A stretch of 9,130 nucleotides of DNA. It comes from Candidatus Pacearchaeota archaeon. Its GTDB lineage: Archaea; Nanoarchaeota; Nanoarchaeia; Pacearchaeales; GW2011-AR1. The DNA lies in NCBI GenBank assembly GCA_002690445.1, contig NZER01000477.1, positions 1 through 9,130 on the forward strand, written 5' to 3'. Within the stretch, counting starts at the first letter, position 1, and every line of letters begins with the position of its first letter. The notes beneath the pieces were generated by a model. The model saw only the letters and a program-made list of their open reading frames with translations, was not told the DNA's origin and did not search any database. Positions 1 through 4,915 of this stretch are shown in pieces. The position numbers and the translations under genes were made by a program.

Positions 1-365
1 CCATCGTTGCTTGAGAGAAGACCTTTGACGTTTTCAAAGATGATATATCTGGGTCTTTTAGCCCTGATGATACGCATTGCCTCAAAGAATAGACCGCTTC
101 GTGATGCTTTGAGTCCTCCTCTTTTTCCAGCAACTGACAAGTCTTGGCAAGGGAATCCGAAAGTGACAAGGTCGAGCCTTGGCAAACTTCTAGGTTGAAT
201 AGACTCAATTCTTCCGAGTTTTTCTGCTTCATTAAAATGTCTCCTAAATATACTATTAGCGTAACTATCTATATCGGAATAGCCTACCCATGATGGGTCT
301 ATTCCTGCTTTTCTGATTCCTAGAGAGAATCCACCTATTCCACTGAACAGATCAAGATGATTCAT
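1..365 (-). CDS. C5 cytosine DNA methyltransferase, N-terminal part (runs off left edge)
   Basis: Transfers a methyl group from S-adenosylmethionine to carbon 5 of cytosine in DNA. The 121 visible codons carry the N-terminal signature motifs in order: motif I DLFSGIGGFSLG (residues 5-16, SAM binding), motif IV GFPCQDLS (70-77) with the catalytic Cys73 in the PCQ triad, and motif VI FENVKG (110-115) with the catalytic ENV. The target-recognition domain and motifs VIII-X lie beyond base 1, so the specificity cannot be read. The ATG at 365 is followed directly by motif I, as usual in the family. Its Shine-Dalgarno is poor, but it overlaps the end of the upstream 43-residue ORF, which suggests translational coupling. 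As an orphan phage methyltransferase it probably protects phage DNA from restriction. No cognate endonuclease is visible in the window. Confidence 0.95.
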   Translation of the reverse strand, partial: MNHLDLFSGIGGFSLGIRKAGIDPSWVGYSDIDSYANSIFRRHFNEAEKLGRIESIQPRSLPRLDLVTFGFPCQDLSVAGKRGGLKASRSGLFFEAMRIIRAKRPRYIIFENVKGLLSSND

Positions 366-483
366 TACCTACAATCGGTAAGTGTGAATGCAGTATACTC
401 TCTACAATATCAAGACGATCCTTAAGATCTCTATTCTCTTGTAAAATACGTTTTATAATTTCAGTAAACTCTTGGCTTTCCAC
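352..483 (-). CDS. Small coiled-coil protein, 43 aa, GTG start
   Basis: This short ORF fills the gap between the 70-residue gene upstream and the methyltransferase. It starts with GTG at 483, four bases after the upstream TAA, with a modest GAG-containing site about nine bases before. It ends with a TGA at 352-354 inside the methyltransferase start region (14-base overlap). Residues 6-31 (FTEIIKRILQENRDLKDRLD and onward) are charged with regularly spaced I/L, typical of a short leucine-zipper-like helix. I do not recognise a family. It may serve mainly to couple translation into the methyltransferase, or be a small partner protein. The main support is position and the gap-filling open frame. 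Confidence 0.55.
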   Translation of the reverse strand: MESQEFTEIIKRILQENRDLKDRLDIVESILHSHLPIVGNESS

Positions 484-486
484 GAC

Positions 487-699
487 TTATATCTCATTAT
501 TTTTTCTATAAATCTTTCTAAGTTCGCCAAGTCTCTTTTTTGTTACTTTAATTAATGTAGGTGTTATTATAACTCCATTCTCTGTTTCTTTTCCCATGCC
601 TAGTTTTTTAAACTTCTTTAACTGCTCTTCATAAAAATTTGCTACATAAAAACGACTAACCATTTTATTTTCGTTAATCATGTTCTCGTGGTTCTTCAT
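487..699 (-). CDS. Basic small protein of unknown function, 70 aa
   Basis: Unrecognised phage protein, rich in Lys, Glu and Asn, with a basic C-terminal half (VTKKRLGELRKIYRKNN). The ATG at 699 is preceded by AAAGGAGAAT, a near-ideal ribosome binding site, so this start is preferred over in-frame ATGs at codons 7 and 13. It overlaps the end of the upstream gene (674-910) by 26 bases, so the two are probably translated from the same message. There is no signal peptide or membrane segment. The middle (FYEEQLKKFKKLGMGKETEN) is predicted by eye to be helical. A nucleic-acid-binding role is possible from its charge, but this is inference only. Confidence 0.7.
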   Translation of the reverse strand: MKNHENMINENKMVSRFYVANFYEEQLKKFKKLGMGKETENGVIITPTLIKVTKKRLGELRKIYRKNNEI

Positions 700-910
700 A
701 TTCTCCTTTAATATTTTCTAACTCTTCAATCCTTGCTGTATTGCTTTGGATAAGTTCCTTCCAGTTTACAGGAGGATGAGAGTTCTTCTCCAATTCAATT
801 ATCCTTTTTTCAAGCTGCCTTATCTTATCTTCGTTTTTCATAAACTTAGGAGGGAGATAAATATTAATTCCATCCCCCTCCTTATCCGACCACCTCTTAG
901 GTGTAACCAA
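674..910 (-). CDS. Small coiled-coil protein, about 78 aa (start uncertain)
   Basis: The frame is open from a TTG at 910, seven bases past the stop of the preceding gene, to a TGA at 674. Its middle (DKIRQLEKRIIELEKN) is a clear heptad-type coiled coil, and the C-terminus is acidic. No family is recognised. The start is uncertain. The TTG at 910 fills the gap to the upstream gene but has no Shine-Dalgarno. An ATG at 841 would give a 55-residue protein and would be coupled by an ATGA overlap to an 11-codon ORF starting at 873. The proline-containing N-terminal section (INIYLPPKF) could be genuine protein, which is why I keep the longer form. Confidence 0.6.
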   Translation of the reverse strand: MVTPKRWSDKEGDGINIYLPPKFMKNEDKIRQLEKRIIELEKNSHPPVNWKELIQSNTARIEELENIKGEYEEPREHD

Positions 911-916
911 AATTTA

Positions 917-1096
917 TTAAGGGAGGCATTCTTCCATAGCTTTCAGTGTCTTTTCTGCAATACCCATAGGGTCATTAGATGCCACTATAATACTTAGCCC
1001 TTCCTTAGCTATTTGATATTGGCATGTTCTTACTACCAATCTTGCCTCTAGGGTCTTTGTTTTTGAAAATAATTCTTTAGCCAAGCTTTTACTCAC
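917..1096 (-). CDS. Small protein of unknown function, 59 aa, GTG start
   Basis: This ORF starts with GTG at 1096, overlapping the TGA of the upstream zinc-ribbon-like gene (GTGA junction), and ends with tandem TAA TAA at 917. It encodes a helical protein beginning MSKSLAKELFSKTKTLEARL, with a central stretch VVRTCQYQIAKEGLSIIVA and a single Cys near each half. It does not resemble a family I can name. The overlap-type start, the lack of any gap on either side and normal amino-acid composition support it as real. No ATG start is available except deep inside. It is probably a small early phage accessory protein translated by reinitiation. Confidence 0.65.
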   Translation of the reverse strand: MSKSLAKELFSKTKTLEARLVVRTCQYQIAKEGLSIIVASNDPMGIAEKTLKAMEECLP

Positions 1097-1299
1097 TTCT
1101 TTATTTTGTCCCAGTTTCTAGAGCCTGCTTCACGTTTAGCACAGGGGGTGCATATAGCACCATTTAGCCTACTTCCTATAACTCTGTTTAATGCAGGATG
1201 TGAATACCAGTTATAAAACTGAGCCTTCATCTTATATTTGCCACACGAGTCACAGACCCTAGTCTCCTTTTCATCTCTCGGTAATAACCATCTCTCCAT
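1093..1299 (-). CDS. Zinc-ribbon-like small protein, 68 aa
   Basis: It contains two CxxC pairs, Cys16-Cys19 (CDSC) and Cys50-Cys53 (CTPC), separated by 30 residues. That arrangement suits one tetrahedral zinc site in a zinc-ribbon or treble-clef fold. The start ATG at 1299 lies within the last 29 bases of the upstream helix-turn-helix gene and has a weak AAGAAG site. The tail is basic (REAGSRNWDKIKK). Such proteins in phage early operons are often nucleic-acid-binding or modulate host transcription, but no specific family is recognised, so function is inferred only from the metal-binding pattern. The neighbour just upstream is also a putative DNA-binding protein. Confidence 0.75.
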   Translation of the reverse strand: MERWLLPRDEKETRVCDSCGKYKMKAQFYNWYSHPALNRVIGSRLNGAICTPCAKREAGSRNWDKIKK

Positions 1300-1429
1300 T
1301 TAACTTCTTTTTATGTCTATAGAATGTAGCCCTAGAAATGTTTGCCTTTCTACACACCCAATTTACATCCTTTTTAAGAAGTTTTTTAAGGAAAATTAAA
1401 ACCTTCAGCTTATTATCTAAGCTGAACAT
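1271..1429 (-). CDS. Helix-turn-helix DNA-binding protein, 52 aa
   Basis: A compact protein in which residues 21-40 form a textbook helix-turn-helix: DVNWVCRKANISRATFYRHK. The turn NISRATFYR is the type found in Hin/transposase-like and phage regulator HTH domains. A preceding hydrophobic and basic helix (LKVLIFLKKLLKK, 8-20) would complete a three-helix core. The ATG at 1429 overlaps the stop of the SSB-like gene in a TAATG junction and has no Shine-Dalgarno of its own, which indicates translational coupling. Its 3' end overlaps the zinc-ribbon-like gene by 29 bases. It could be a transcriptional regulator of this early operon, or a remnant or relative of a transposase or resolvase recognition helix. 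The complete single-domain size argues for a small regulator. Confidence 0.75.
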   Translation of the reverse strand: MFSLDNKLKVLIFLKKLLKKDVNWVCRKANISRATFYRHKKKLNGEMVITER

Positions 1430-2037
1430 TAGAATGGAAGAGCATCAAGTTCAAAGTCCCTGATTTTTCCTTCCATCCAGGGAGAGAAGTCCTTTACCTT
1501 ATACGATATTCTAGTCTCTCCATCTTTAACATATTCCACAATATCTATAAGTCCCATGATAGGTTTTCCTATGATGTCATTCTTACTTAGTGCAGGGAAC
1601 TCTTTAACCATACGCCTTTCACCTTCTATATCTACTTCTACTTCAGGACATTTTATCCTTATAGTCTCACAGAAACGTAGATATCTCTCATTAGCACCAT
1701 TGTTTGCTTCAAAGGTGTCTCCATGTTTTGGATTTAGGAACATGAATATGCCTGTAGCATAGACCTCCTTACCCACAAACGATGACCCACCTACCTCGCC
1801 ACCACTAGTGTTGAATGTAAGCTTACCACATTCTTCGGCAATTTCATAGACAATATTATAAACTTTAGCTCTATGTTTTCCCTTAACGTCAACTTCCCTA
1901 ATCTGATCCTGTGCAAGTGATTTTGCATGCATAGGATATAACTGCTTAGGAACTAAACTAACATTAGTGTTTTCTTTTGGATCGTAGTAATGCATATGAT
2001 GTGTATCTCCTATTTTTGTTTCAAGTACTGATGTCAT
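1429..2037 (-). CDS. Putative phage single-stranded DNA-binding protein (SSB-like), 202 aa
   Basis: It probably coats single-stranded DNA during phage recombination or replication. The C-terminus FELDALPF closely resembles the acidic-hydrophobic tip of bacterial SSB (DDDIPF), which docks recombination and replication partners. The body has the alternating beta-strand pattern expected of an OB fold, for example HRAKVYNIVYEI (55-66), VGKEVYATGIFMFL and the C-terminal GKPIMGLIDIVEYV ... ISYKVKDFSPW, reminiscent of phage DUF669-type ssDNA-binding proteins. It lies directly downstream of the Rad52-like gene, one base apart from stop to start, within a nuclease-annealase module. That is the usual place for a phage SSB. 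Sequence alone does not prove the fold, so the call rests on tip, context and strand pattern. Confidence 0.65.
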   Translation of the reverse strand: MTSVLETKIGDTHHMHYYDPKENTNVSLVPKQLYPMHAKSLAQDQIREVDVKGKHRAKVYNIVYEIAEECGKLTFNTSGGEVGGSSFVGKEVYATGIFMFLNPKHGDTFEANNGANERYLRFCETIRIKCPEVEVDIEGERRMVKEFPALSKNDIIGKPIMGLIDIVEYVKDGETRISYKVKDFSPWMEGKIRDFELDALPF

Positions 2038-2038
2038 T

Positions 2039-2638
2039 TTATGTTTCCTTTATTTGTTCTAGCTTTTTTATTGTTGCCTCATAGTTTGTAGAATTAATCT
2101 CCAAACTCTCCATCCCATCCGAGACTTTTCCTATAGTTACATGATCTATACCATCTAAAGCACGTCCTATTTCATCTCTCTGTTCCTCTGTAAGCCTAAG
2201 ATCGGGAATTTTTTTCCTATAAACGTCATCTGCTACATTACAGAGACGATTGACCGCTACTTTAAAACAGTCCGAATTAGCGGCTTTTAAATCATTACCT
2301 ATATCAACATAGCCTTTAGAGTTTGATGCGATTCTATGGGCTGCTACGCTATCGAAATGACGTTCTACGCCATGATCAATGATAGTAAGTCTGCCATGCA
2401 CTATAATTGCCTTGTCTCCTACAAACTCATATTTTATAATTTCCCACTTCCATATAGGATAATGAGTATTTAGCTGATGCCTCATATAAGCCTCATCTAC
2501 ATAGTCAAAGCCACCCTTATCCTTAACAAAAGCCTTTGGTGTAGGGATGCTAGAAACATTACTATGCTTGGATTGTAGTATATCCTCTGTTTCTATAAGA
2601 GTCCCCTCTCCATTTATAACTGCCATTTCTTCTTTCAT
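2039..2638 (-). CDS. Rad52-like single-strand annealing protein, 199 aa
   Basis: Likely a recombinase that anneals complementary single strands after end resection. The Rad52/Sak-type layout is visible (numbering from the ATG at 2638): FDYVDEAYMRHQLNTHYPIWKWEI (44-67), the strand segment AIIVHGRLTIID (77-88), then DIGNDLKAANSDCFKVAVNR (112-131). The last segment matches the family helix in which an 'LKAAxTDAxKRAA'-like motif precedes 'LG..LY', here NVADDVY. Length suits phage annealing proteins. An ATG at 2662 abuts the previous stop but lacks a Shine-Dalgarno. The ATG at 2638 has AAAGGA six bases ahead, so I prefer it. The C-terminal 50 residues are charged and helical and may contact partners. 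Neighbours are a Cas4-like nuclease and an SSB-like protein. Confidence 0.8.
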   Translation of the reverse strand: MKEEMAVINGEGTLIETEDILQSKHSNVSSIPTPKAFVKDKGGFDYVDEAYMRHQLNTHYPIWKWEIIKYEFVGDKAIIVHGRLTIIDHGVERHFDSVAAHRIASNSKGYVDIGNDLKAANSDCFKVAVNRLCNVADDVYRKKIPDLRLTEEQRDEIGRALDGIDHVTIGKVSDGMESLEINSTNYEATIKKLEQIKET

Positions 2639-2662
2639 TCTTTTTCCTTTATATTTTCTCAT

Positions 2663-2830
2663 TTAATTTATGAGCCTAACCTCTAAATAATTAACATTCC
2701 TCGTCATTACCATATCATCGTTCATGTCAATATCTTCTATAGTACAATCAGATGACGTTATTACTCCAGTTTCATCAATATCAATATCACATAGATCATC
2801 ATTATATTTAGTCTTTATTACTATCTTCAT
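2663..2830 (-). CDS. Acidic small protein, 55 aa
   Basis: A short ORF filling the gap between the 81-residue gene and the annealase gene. The ATG at 2830 overlaps the upstream TGA (ATGA) and is preceded by GGAG seven bases away. The TAA at 2663 abuts the first possible ATG of the Rad52-like gene. It is strongly acidic (YNDDLCDIDIDETG, IEDIDMNDDM), with two cysteines and a beta-rich pattern, and no family is recognised. Acidic proteins of this size in phages sometimes mimic DNA or bind host enzymes such as nucleases, but that is speculation here. Its fixed place between the nuclease and annealase genes suggests it belongs to the recombination operon. Confidence 0.7.
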   Translation of the reverse strand: MKIVIKTKYNDDLCDIDIDETGVITSSDCTIEDIDMNDDMVMTRNVNYLEVRLIN

Positions 2831-3072
2831 TGTTGTCTCCATTTCATTAAATCATTTATAGGGATTATATGTAGATTAAGATTTCCTTTAAGCCTTTGAA
2901 TCGGGTAGGTCTTGGCAACATCCTTCTTTACCAAAAACTCGCCTGGAAACAACACATTGCCCGACTTATCTTTATAGGAAATATCTACAAGCAGATCATC
3001 TGTAAGTCTGTAATCTGCAATTCCCACACTACGACTTGCCCATATAGGCTCTTTGATTGTATATTTTTTCAT
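2827..3072 (-). CDS. Small basic protein between nuclease and annealase, 81 aa
   Basis: Unrecognised protein with a mainly beta-strand pattern: YRLTDDLLVDISYKDKSG, NVLFPGEFLVKKDVA and LNLHIIPINDLMKW, ending WRQQ. Two adjacent ATGs exist (3075 and 3072). The second has AAAGGG at a better spacing and overlaps the nuclease stop, so I chose it; the longer form adds one Met. There are no cysteines, signal peptide or membrane helix. It starts inside the last codons of the nuclease gene, so the two are very probably translationally coupled. Its order directly after the nuclease suggests an accessory to DNA processing. That is inferred from position, not from any motif. Confidence 0.8.
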   Translation of the reverse strand: MKKYTIKEPIWASRSVGIADYRLTDDLLVDISYKDKSGNVLFPGEFLVKKDVAKTYPIQRLKGNLNLHIIPINDLMKWRQQ

Positions 3073-3842
3073 CATAACCCTTTCTCTCTATCTTCTTCAC
3101 ATCTAGTTTTATAATCACAGTAGCCACATTCCCAATCTGCTACTGGAGAAATGCCACGTCTAAGAGATGGAAGACCAGAGGAATGTTCATCGTTGATTCT
3201 TTCCCAAAAACCAAGAGCAGTTAACAACCTATCGTTGCTAACCTCTTTATAACGCAACCTTGAGGTATCTTTGTTATAGTATAAGATAAACATCCCATCT
3301 AATCTTCCAAACTCTTTTTTAACTGCCAACCCATAAGTGGCTAATTGTAACTCTTGATGGACTGACGGTTCTCTTATTTCTGCTTTTCGTGCAAAAATCT
3401 TTTTATAAGGATAAGATCCTATACTTTTTATATCATATAAAAACATACTTCCATTACTTAATTCTACAAGTAAATCAATAAAACCTCTTACTCTTAGACT
3501 TTTAAATAATATTTCTTTCTCTGTATATATATTATATATATATATGTTTTTTATACTCAAGTAATAGTCGCTTTTTTCTGCTTTTAAAAAAGCTGTCTGC
3601 AAGTCCTCATGTATCAGATTTCCTAAACGAAACAAACGTCTGACACGCTTGTCGATTCTTTCGCTAGGTTCGGCTCTCATTATAGTCTCATAGTAAATCA
3701 TTCTAGAACACTTCCCTGCAGAGGAAGGTCTGTAATAGGGCTGATCTTGGGGTCTTGTTTGTTGTAGTTCTTCTCTTCTAGTGGTATCTATTTTAACAAT
3801 ATAATCATTGTAGATACCTTGAACATCTATGGGGTTTTTCAT
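3072..3842 (-). CDS. Cas4/RecB-like PD-(D/E)XK nuclease with four-cysteine (Fe-S) signature, 256 aa
   Basis: Probable DNA exonuclease that resects ends for the annealing protein encoded downstream. The motifs of the Cas4/RecB nuclease superfamily are in order: SSAGKCSRMIYYE with Cys45, GNLIHED with His78, GFIDL with Asp123, DIK with Asp137 and Lys139 (the (D/E)xK catalytic motif) and QLATY with Gln166 and Tyr170. The C-terminal CGYCDYKTRC places Cys239, Cys242 and Cys248. One N-terminal plus three C-terminal cysteines is the pattern that holds a 4Fe-4S cluster in Cas4 and AddB. The start at 3842 has AAGGA well placed. It is the first gene after the control region, with no Cas1, Cas2 or repeats nearby, so it is a phage recombination nuclease and not part of a CRISPR adaptation locus. 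Residues 99-107 (NIYIYNIYT) are encoded by a TA-repeat tract. Confidence 0.88.
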   Translation of the reverse strand: MKNPIDVQGIYNDYIVKIDTTRREELQQTRPQDQPYYRPSSAGKCSRMIYYETIMRAEPSERIDKRVRRLFRLGNLIHEDLQTAFLKAEKSDYYLSIKNIYIYNIYTEKEILFKSLRVRGFIDLLVELSNGSMFLYDIKSIGSYPYKKIFARKAEIREPSVHQELQLATYGLAVKKEFGRLDGMFILYYNKDTSRLRYKEVSNDRLLTALGFWERINDEHSSGLPSLRRGISPVADWECGYCDYKTRCEEDREKGL

Positions 3843-3952
3843 TGCTTTCCTTACGATTTTTTGTTGATTTTCGGGTATGATAATTTAGTGTGATCACCAT
3901 CACATTTCCAAGCACTCATTTCAGATTTTTAATCTTTTTTTCCTTAGATATA

Positions 3953-3994
3953 ATGAGACATAAAAGTCTCATGGGTGAAATATAAGTGAGACAT
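3953..3994. repeat. Three TGAGAC/GTCTCA boxes, candidate operator
   Basis: A perfect inverted repeat ATGAGAC-N6-GTCTCAT occupies 3953-3972. A third copy, TGAGACAT at 3987-3994, repeats 3954-3961 in direct orientation 33 bases away, about three helical turns. The cluster overlaps the space where a promoter for the nuclease operon should lie. Two dyads plus an extra half-site at phased spacing are typical of a phage repressor or activator site. The binding protein is unknown. The 52-residue helix-turn-helix protein encoded at 1271-1429 is one candidate, by inference only. Confidence 0.5.
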
Positions 3995-4041
3995 CAATTT
4001 TATAAGGTCAAAAATATAAACACTAAGATATAAACGAGTTC

Positions 4042-4091
4042 TAAAAAAAAAGAAAAAAATAAGAAAAAACCCTAGGGGATTTCTCCCCTAG
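4042..4091 (-). terminator. Intrinsic (rho-independent) terminator, minus strand
   Basis: The arms CTAGGGGA (4072-4079) and TCCCCTAG (4084-4091) form a perfect 8-bp stem with a 4-base loop. Read on the minus strand, the stem is followed by GG and a long interrupted T tract (4069-4042). It ends the right-hand operon about 68 bases after the stop at 4159. The other orientation lacks a good T tract, so this acts on leftward transcription only. Confidence 0.9.
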
Positions 4092-4109
4092 AGTCTTTCT
4101 GTTTGAGAG

Positions 4110-4132
4110 AGCCGTCAATATCCTATACGGCT
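4110..4132 (-). other. Hairpin just upstream of the terminator
   Basis: AGCCGT (4110-4115) and ACGGCT (4127-4132) pair, with a further ATA/TAT pairing inside and a two-base bulge. Flanking GAGAG and CTCTC tracts (about 4105-4109 and 4143-4150) could lengthen the stem. It lies in the 3' untranslated part of the right operon and may stabilise the RNA end or tune termination. Function is unknown. Confidence 0.4.
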
Positions 4133-4158
4133 TGACCCTTCCTTAGTTACTCTCTTGT

Positions 4159-4374
4159 CTACTCCTCCGTTGCCCAAGGCTCGAATTCCGTAGGAACTTC
4201 TATAGGTAATAGAACAAATGTCCTGTATTCATTTGCTATACCTTTGCCTATAACTGCACCATCTTTATGTCCTATTTCCACAACTTTAAAGCCTTGCTCT
4301 GCACCTAGATATGCGAATATCTCTGCATCTTGATTCTCTATTTTAAGTAGTTTTACTAGCTCTTTTACTTTCAT
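4159..4374 (-). CDS. Small conserved-type phage protein, 71 aa
   Basis: It begins MKVKELVKLLKIENQDAEIF, the opening seen in a widespread set of small phage proteins of the 'MKVKELIELLxxLDxDAEV' type. These are often annotated hypothetical and have no assigned function. After the N-terminal helix it is beta-rich (KVVEIGHKDGAVIG, YRTFVLLPIEVP) and ends acidic. The ATG at 4374 has AAGGAGA at good spacing. The start lies inside the 3' end of the preceding small Cys-rich ORF (32-base overlap). It is the last gene before the terminator. It is probably cytosolic, with no signal or membrane segment. Confidence 0.85.
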   Translation of the reverse strand: MKVKELVKLLKIENQDAEIFAYLGAEQGFKVVEIGHKDGAVIGKGIANEYRTFVLLPIEVPTEFEPWATEE

Positions 4375-4492
4375 CTTCTTTCTCCTTAATTAGGATACAT
4401 ATATGACCATCACTCCAATTTAAAGATTGAGGTGGTTTCTTACTATTAGTATGAACTATGTGTCCACATTCACATCTATAAGTATCACCCAT
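4343..4492 (-). CDS. Small Cys/His protein, possible zinc binder, 49 aa
   Basis: A short ORF between the Api92-like gene and the 71-residue gene. The ATG at 4492 lies one base after the upstream TAA, with GGGTGA as a plausible binding site overlapping the end of the upstream gene. The N-terminus YRCECGHIVH has Cys7, Cys9, His11 and His14, and a fourth cysteine lies at position 32 (HICIL), so a metal site is possible. The last dozen residues are hydrophilic and overlap the next gene. No family is recognised. It could alternatively be a chance open frame, but it fills the gap exactly and has a sensible start and composition. Confidence 0.6.
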   Translation of the reverse strand: MGDTYRCECGHIVHTNSKKPPQSLNWSDGHICILIKEKEDESKRASKTT

Positions 4493-4493
4493 C

Positions 4494-4898
4494 TTATTTC
4501 ACCCAACATTCTATAGATTGATCTACTATCACACCATCTTTACCCTTTGCACATCCTATAAAGTCCATCCCAGGCTCTTCATATTTTAGAGAAAACTTTA
4601 GCTTAGGATATTTCTTTGCAACCTTCTCTAGCCAAACAACAGGCGGCCCCCAAGCACTATCAAATGAGAACTCTGCATAATCATCTTCTATTGTTGCATC
4701 TTCAAAATCTACATCCCACTTAGTTCCCCAGTTCTCTATGTGCCAATGATACAAATCCTCTTCATCACTAGGGGCAGGAATAAATGCATTTAGAAGGTTT
4801 TGTGACCTAGTTGTCTTATCATTTATGACTTTTAGAAACTTAGTCATATCTTCTTTTTCACCTCTTACTACTAGTCTATTTTCACACCAATTAGGCAT
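4494..4898 (-). CDS. Api92/YubB-like (DUF1281-type) protein, 134 aa
   Basis: It opens with MPNWCENRLVVRG, the hallmark of Api92-like/YubB phage and plasmid proteins, and carries the other conserved blocks: HIENWGTKWDVD (53-64), FSFDSAWGPPVVWLEKVAKK (78-97) and YEEPGMDF (106-113). The family has a ferredoxin-like alpha/beta fold with no established biochemical role. The length is typical of the shorter members. The open frame continues upstream to a TTG at 4931, but the ATG at 4898 has AAGGAG at good spacing and matches the family N-terminus, so it is the start. It follows the HNH gene with 17 bases between them. Confidence 0.92.
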   Translation of the reverse strand: MPNWCENRLVVRGEKEDMTKFLKVINDKTTRSQNLLNAFIPAPSDEEDLYHWHIENWGTKWDVDFEDATIEDDYAEFSFDSAWGPPVVWLEKVAKKYPKLKFSLKYEEPGMDFIGCAKGKDGVIVDQSIECWVK

Positions 4899-4915
4899 TT
4901 GATTTCTCCTTTTCT

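Larger units (their letters stand above)
3843..4158 (-). promoter_or_regulatory. Intergenic control region (316 bp) ahead of the recombination block
   Basis: This is the only long stretch without a convincing gene. In the direction of transcription (right to left) it holds a hairpin at 4110-4132, an intrinsic terminator (4042-4091), an AT-rich stretch with possible -35-like hexamers TTGACC (4006-4011) and TTCACC (3974-3979), three GTCTCA/TGAGAC boxes (3953-3994) and a TGTGA-N6-TCACA palindrome (3889-3904). The nuclease ribosome binding site follows. No -10 element is a good match at ideal spacing, so the exact promoter is not assigned. Two tiny open frames (18 codons at 3916-3972 and 22 codons at 3851-3919) overlap by ATGA and run to the nuclease Shine-Dalgarno, but neither has its own binding site. 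Confidence 0.5.

Noticed and set aside
7..198. Open frame on the plus strand (63 residues)
   Set aside because: It lies wholly inside the methyltransferase coding region on the other strand, whose motifs I, IV and VI are unmistakable. The plus-strand product has no recognisable feature.
746..997. Plus-strand frame of 83 residues, and other plus-strand frames (1556-1762, 2896-3114, 7726-7911, 8440-8658, 8661-8876)
   Set aside because: All are antisense to supported minus-strand genes, lack ribosome binding sites and have no family-like motifs.
3072..3842. CRISPR adaptation locus suggested by a Cas4-like gene
   Set aside because: No repeat-spacer array and no Cas1 or Cas2 in the window. Neighbours are phage recombination genes.
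3923..3942. Possible plus-strand terminator (AGATT-TTT-AATCT followed by T run)
   Set aside because: The stem is only five mostly A-T pairs with a three-base loop, and no plus-strand gene ends here.
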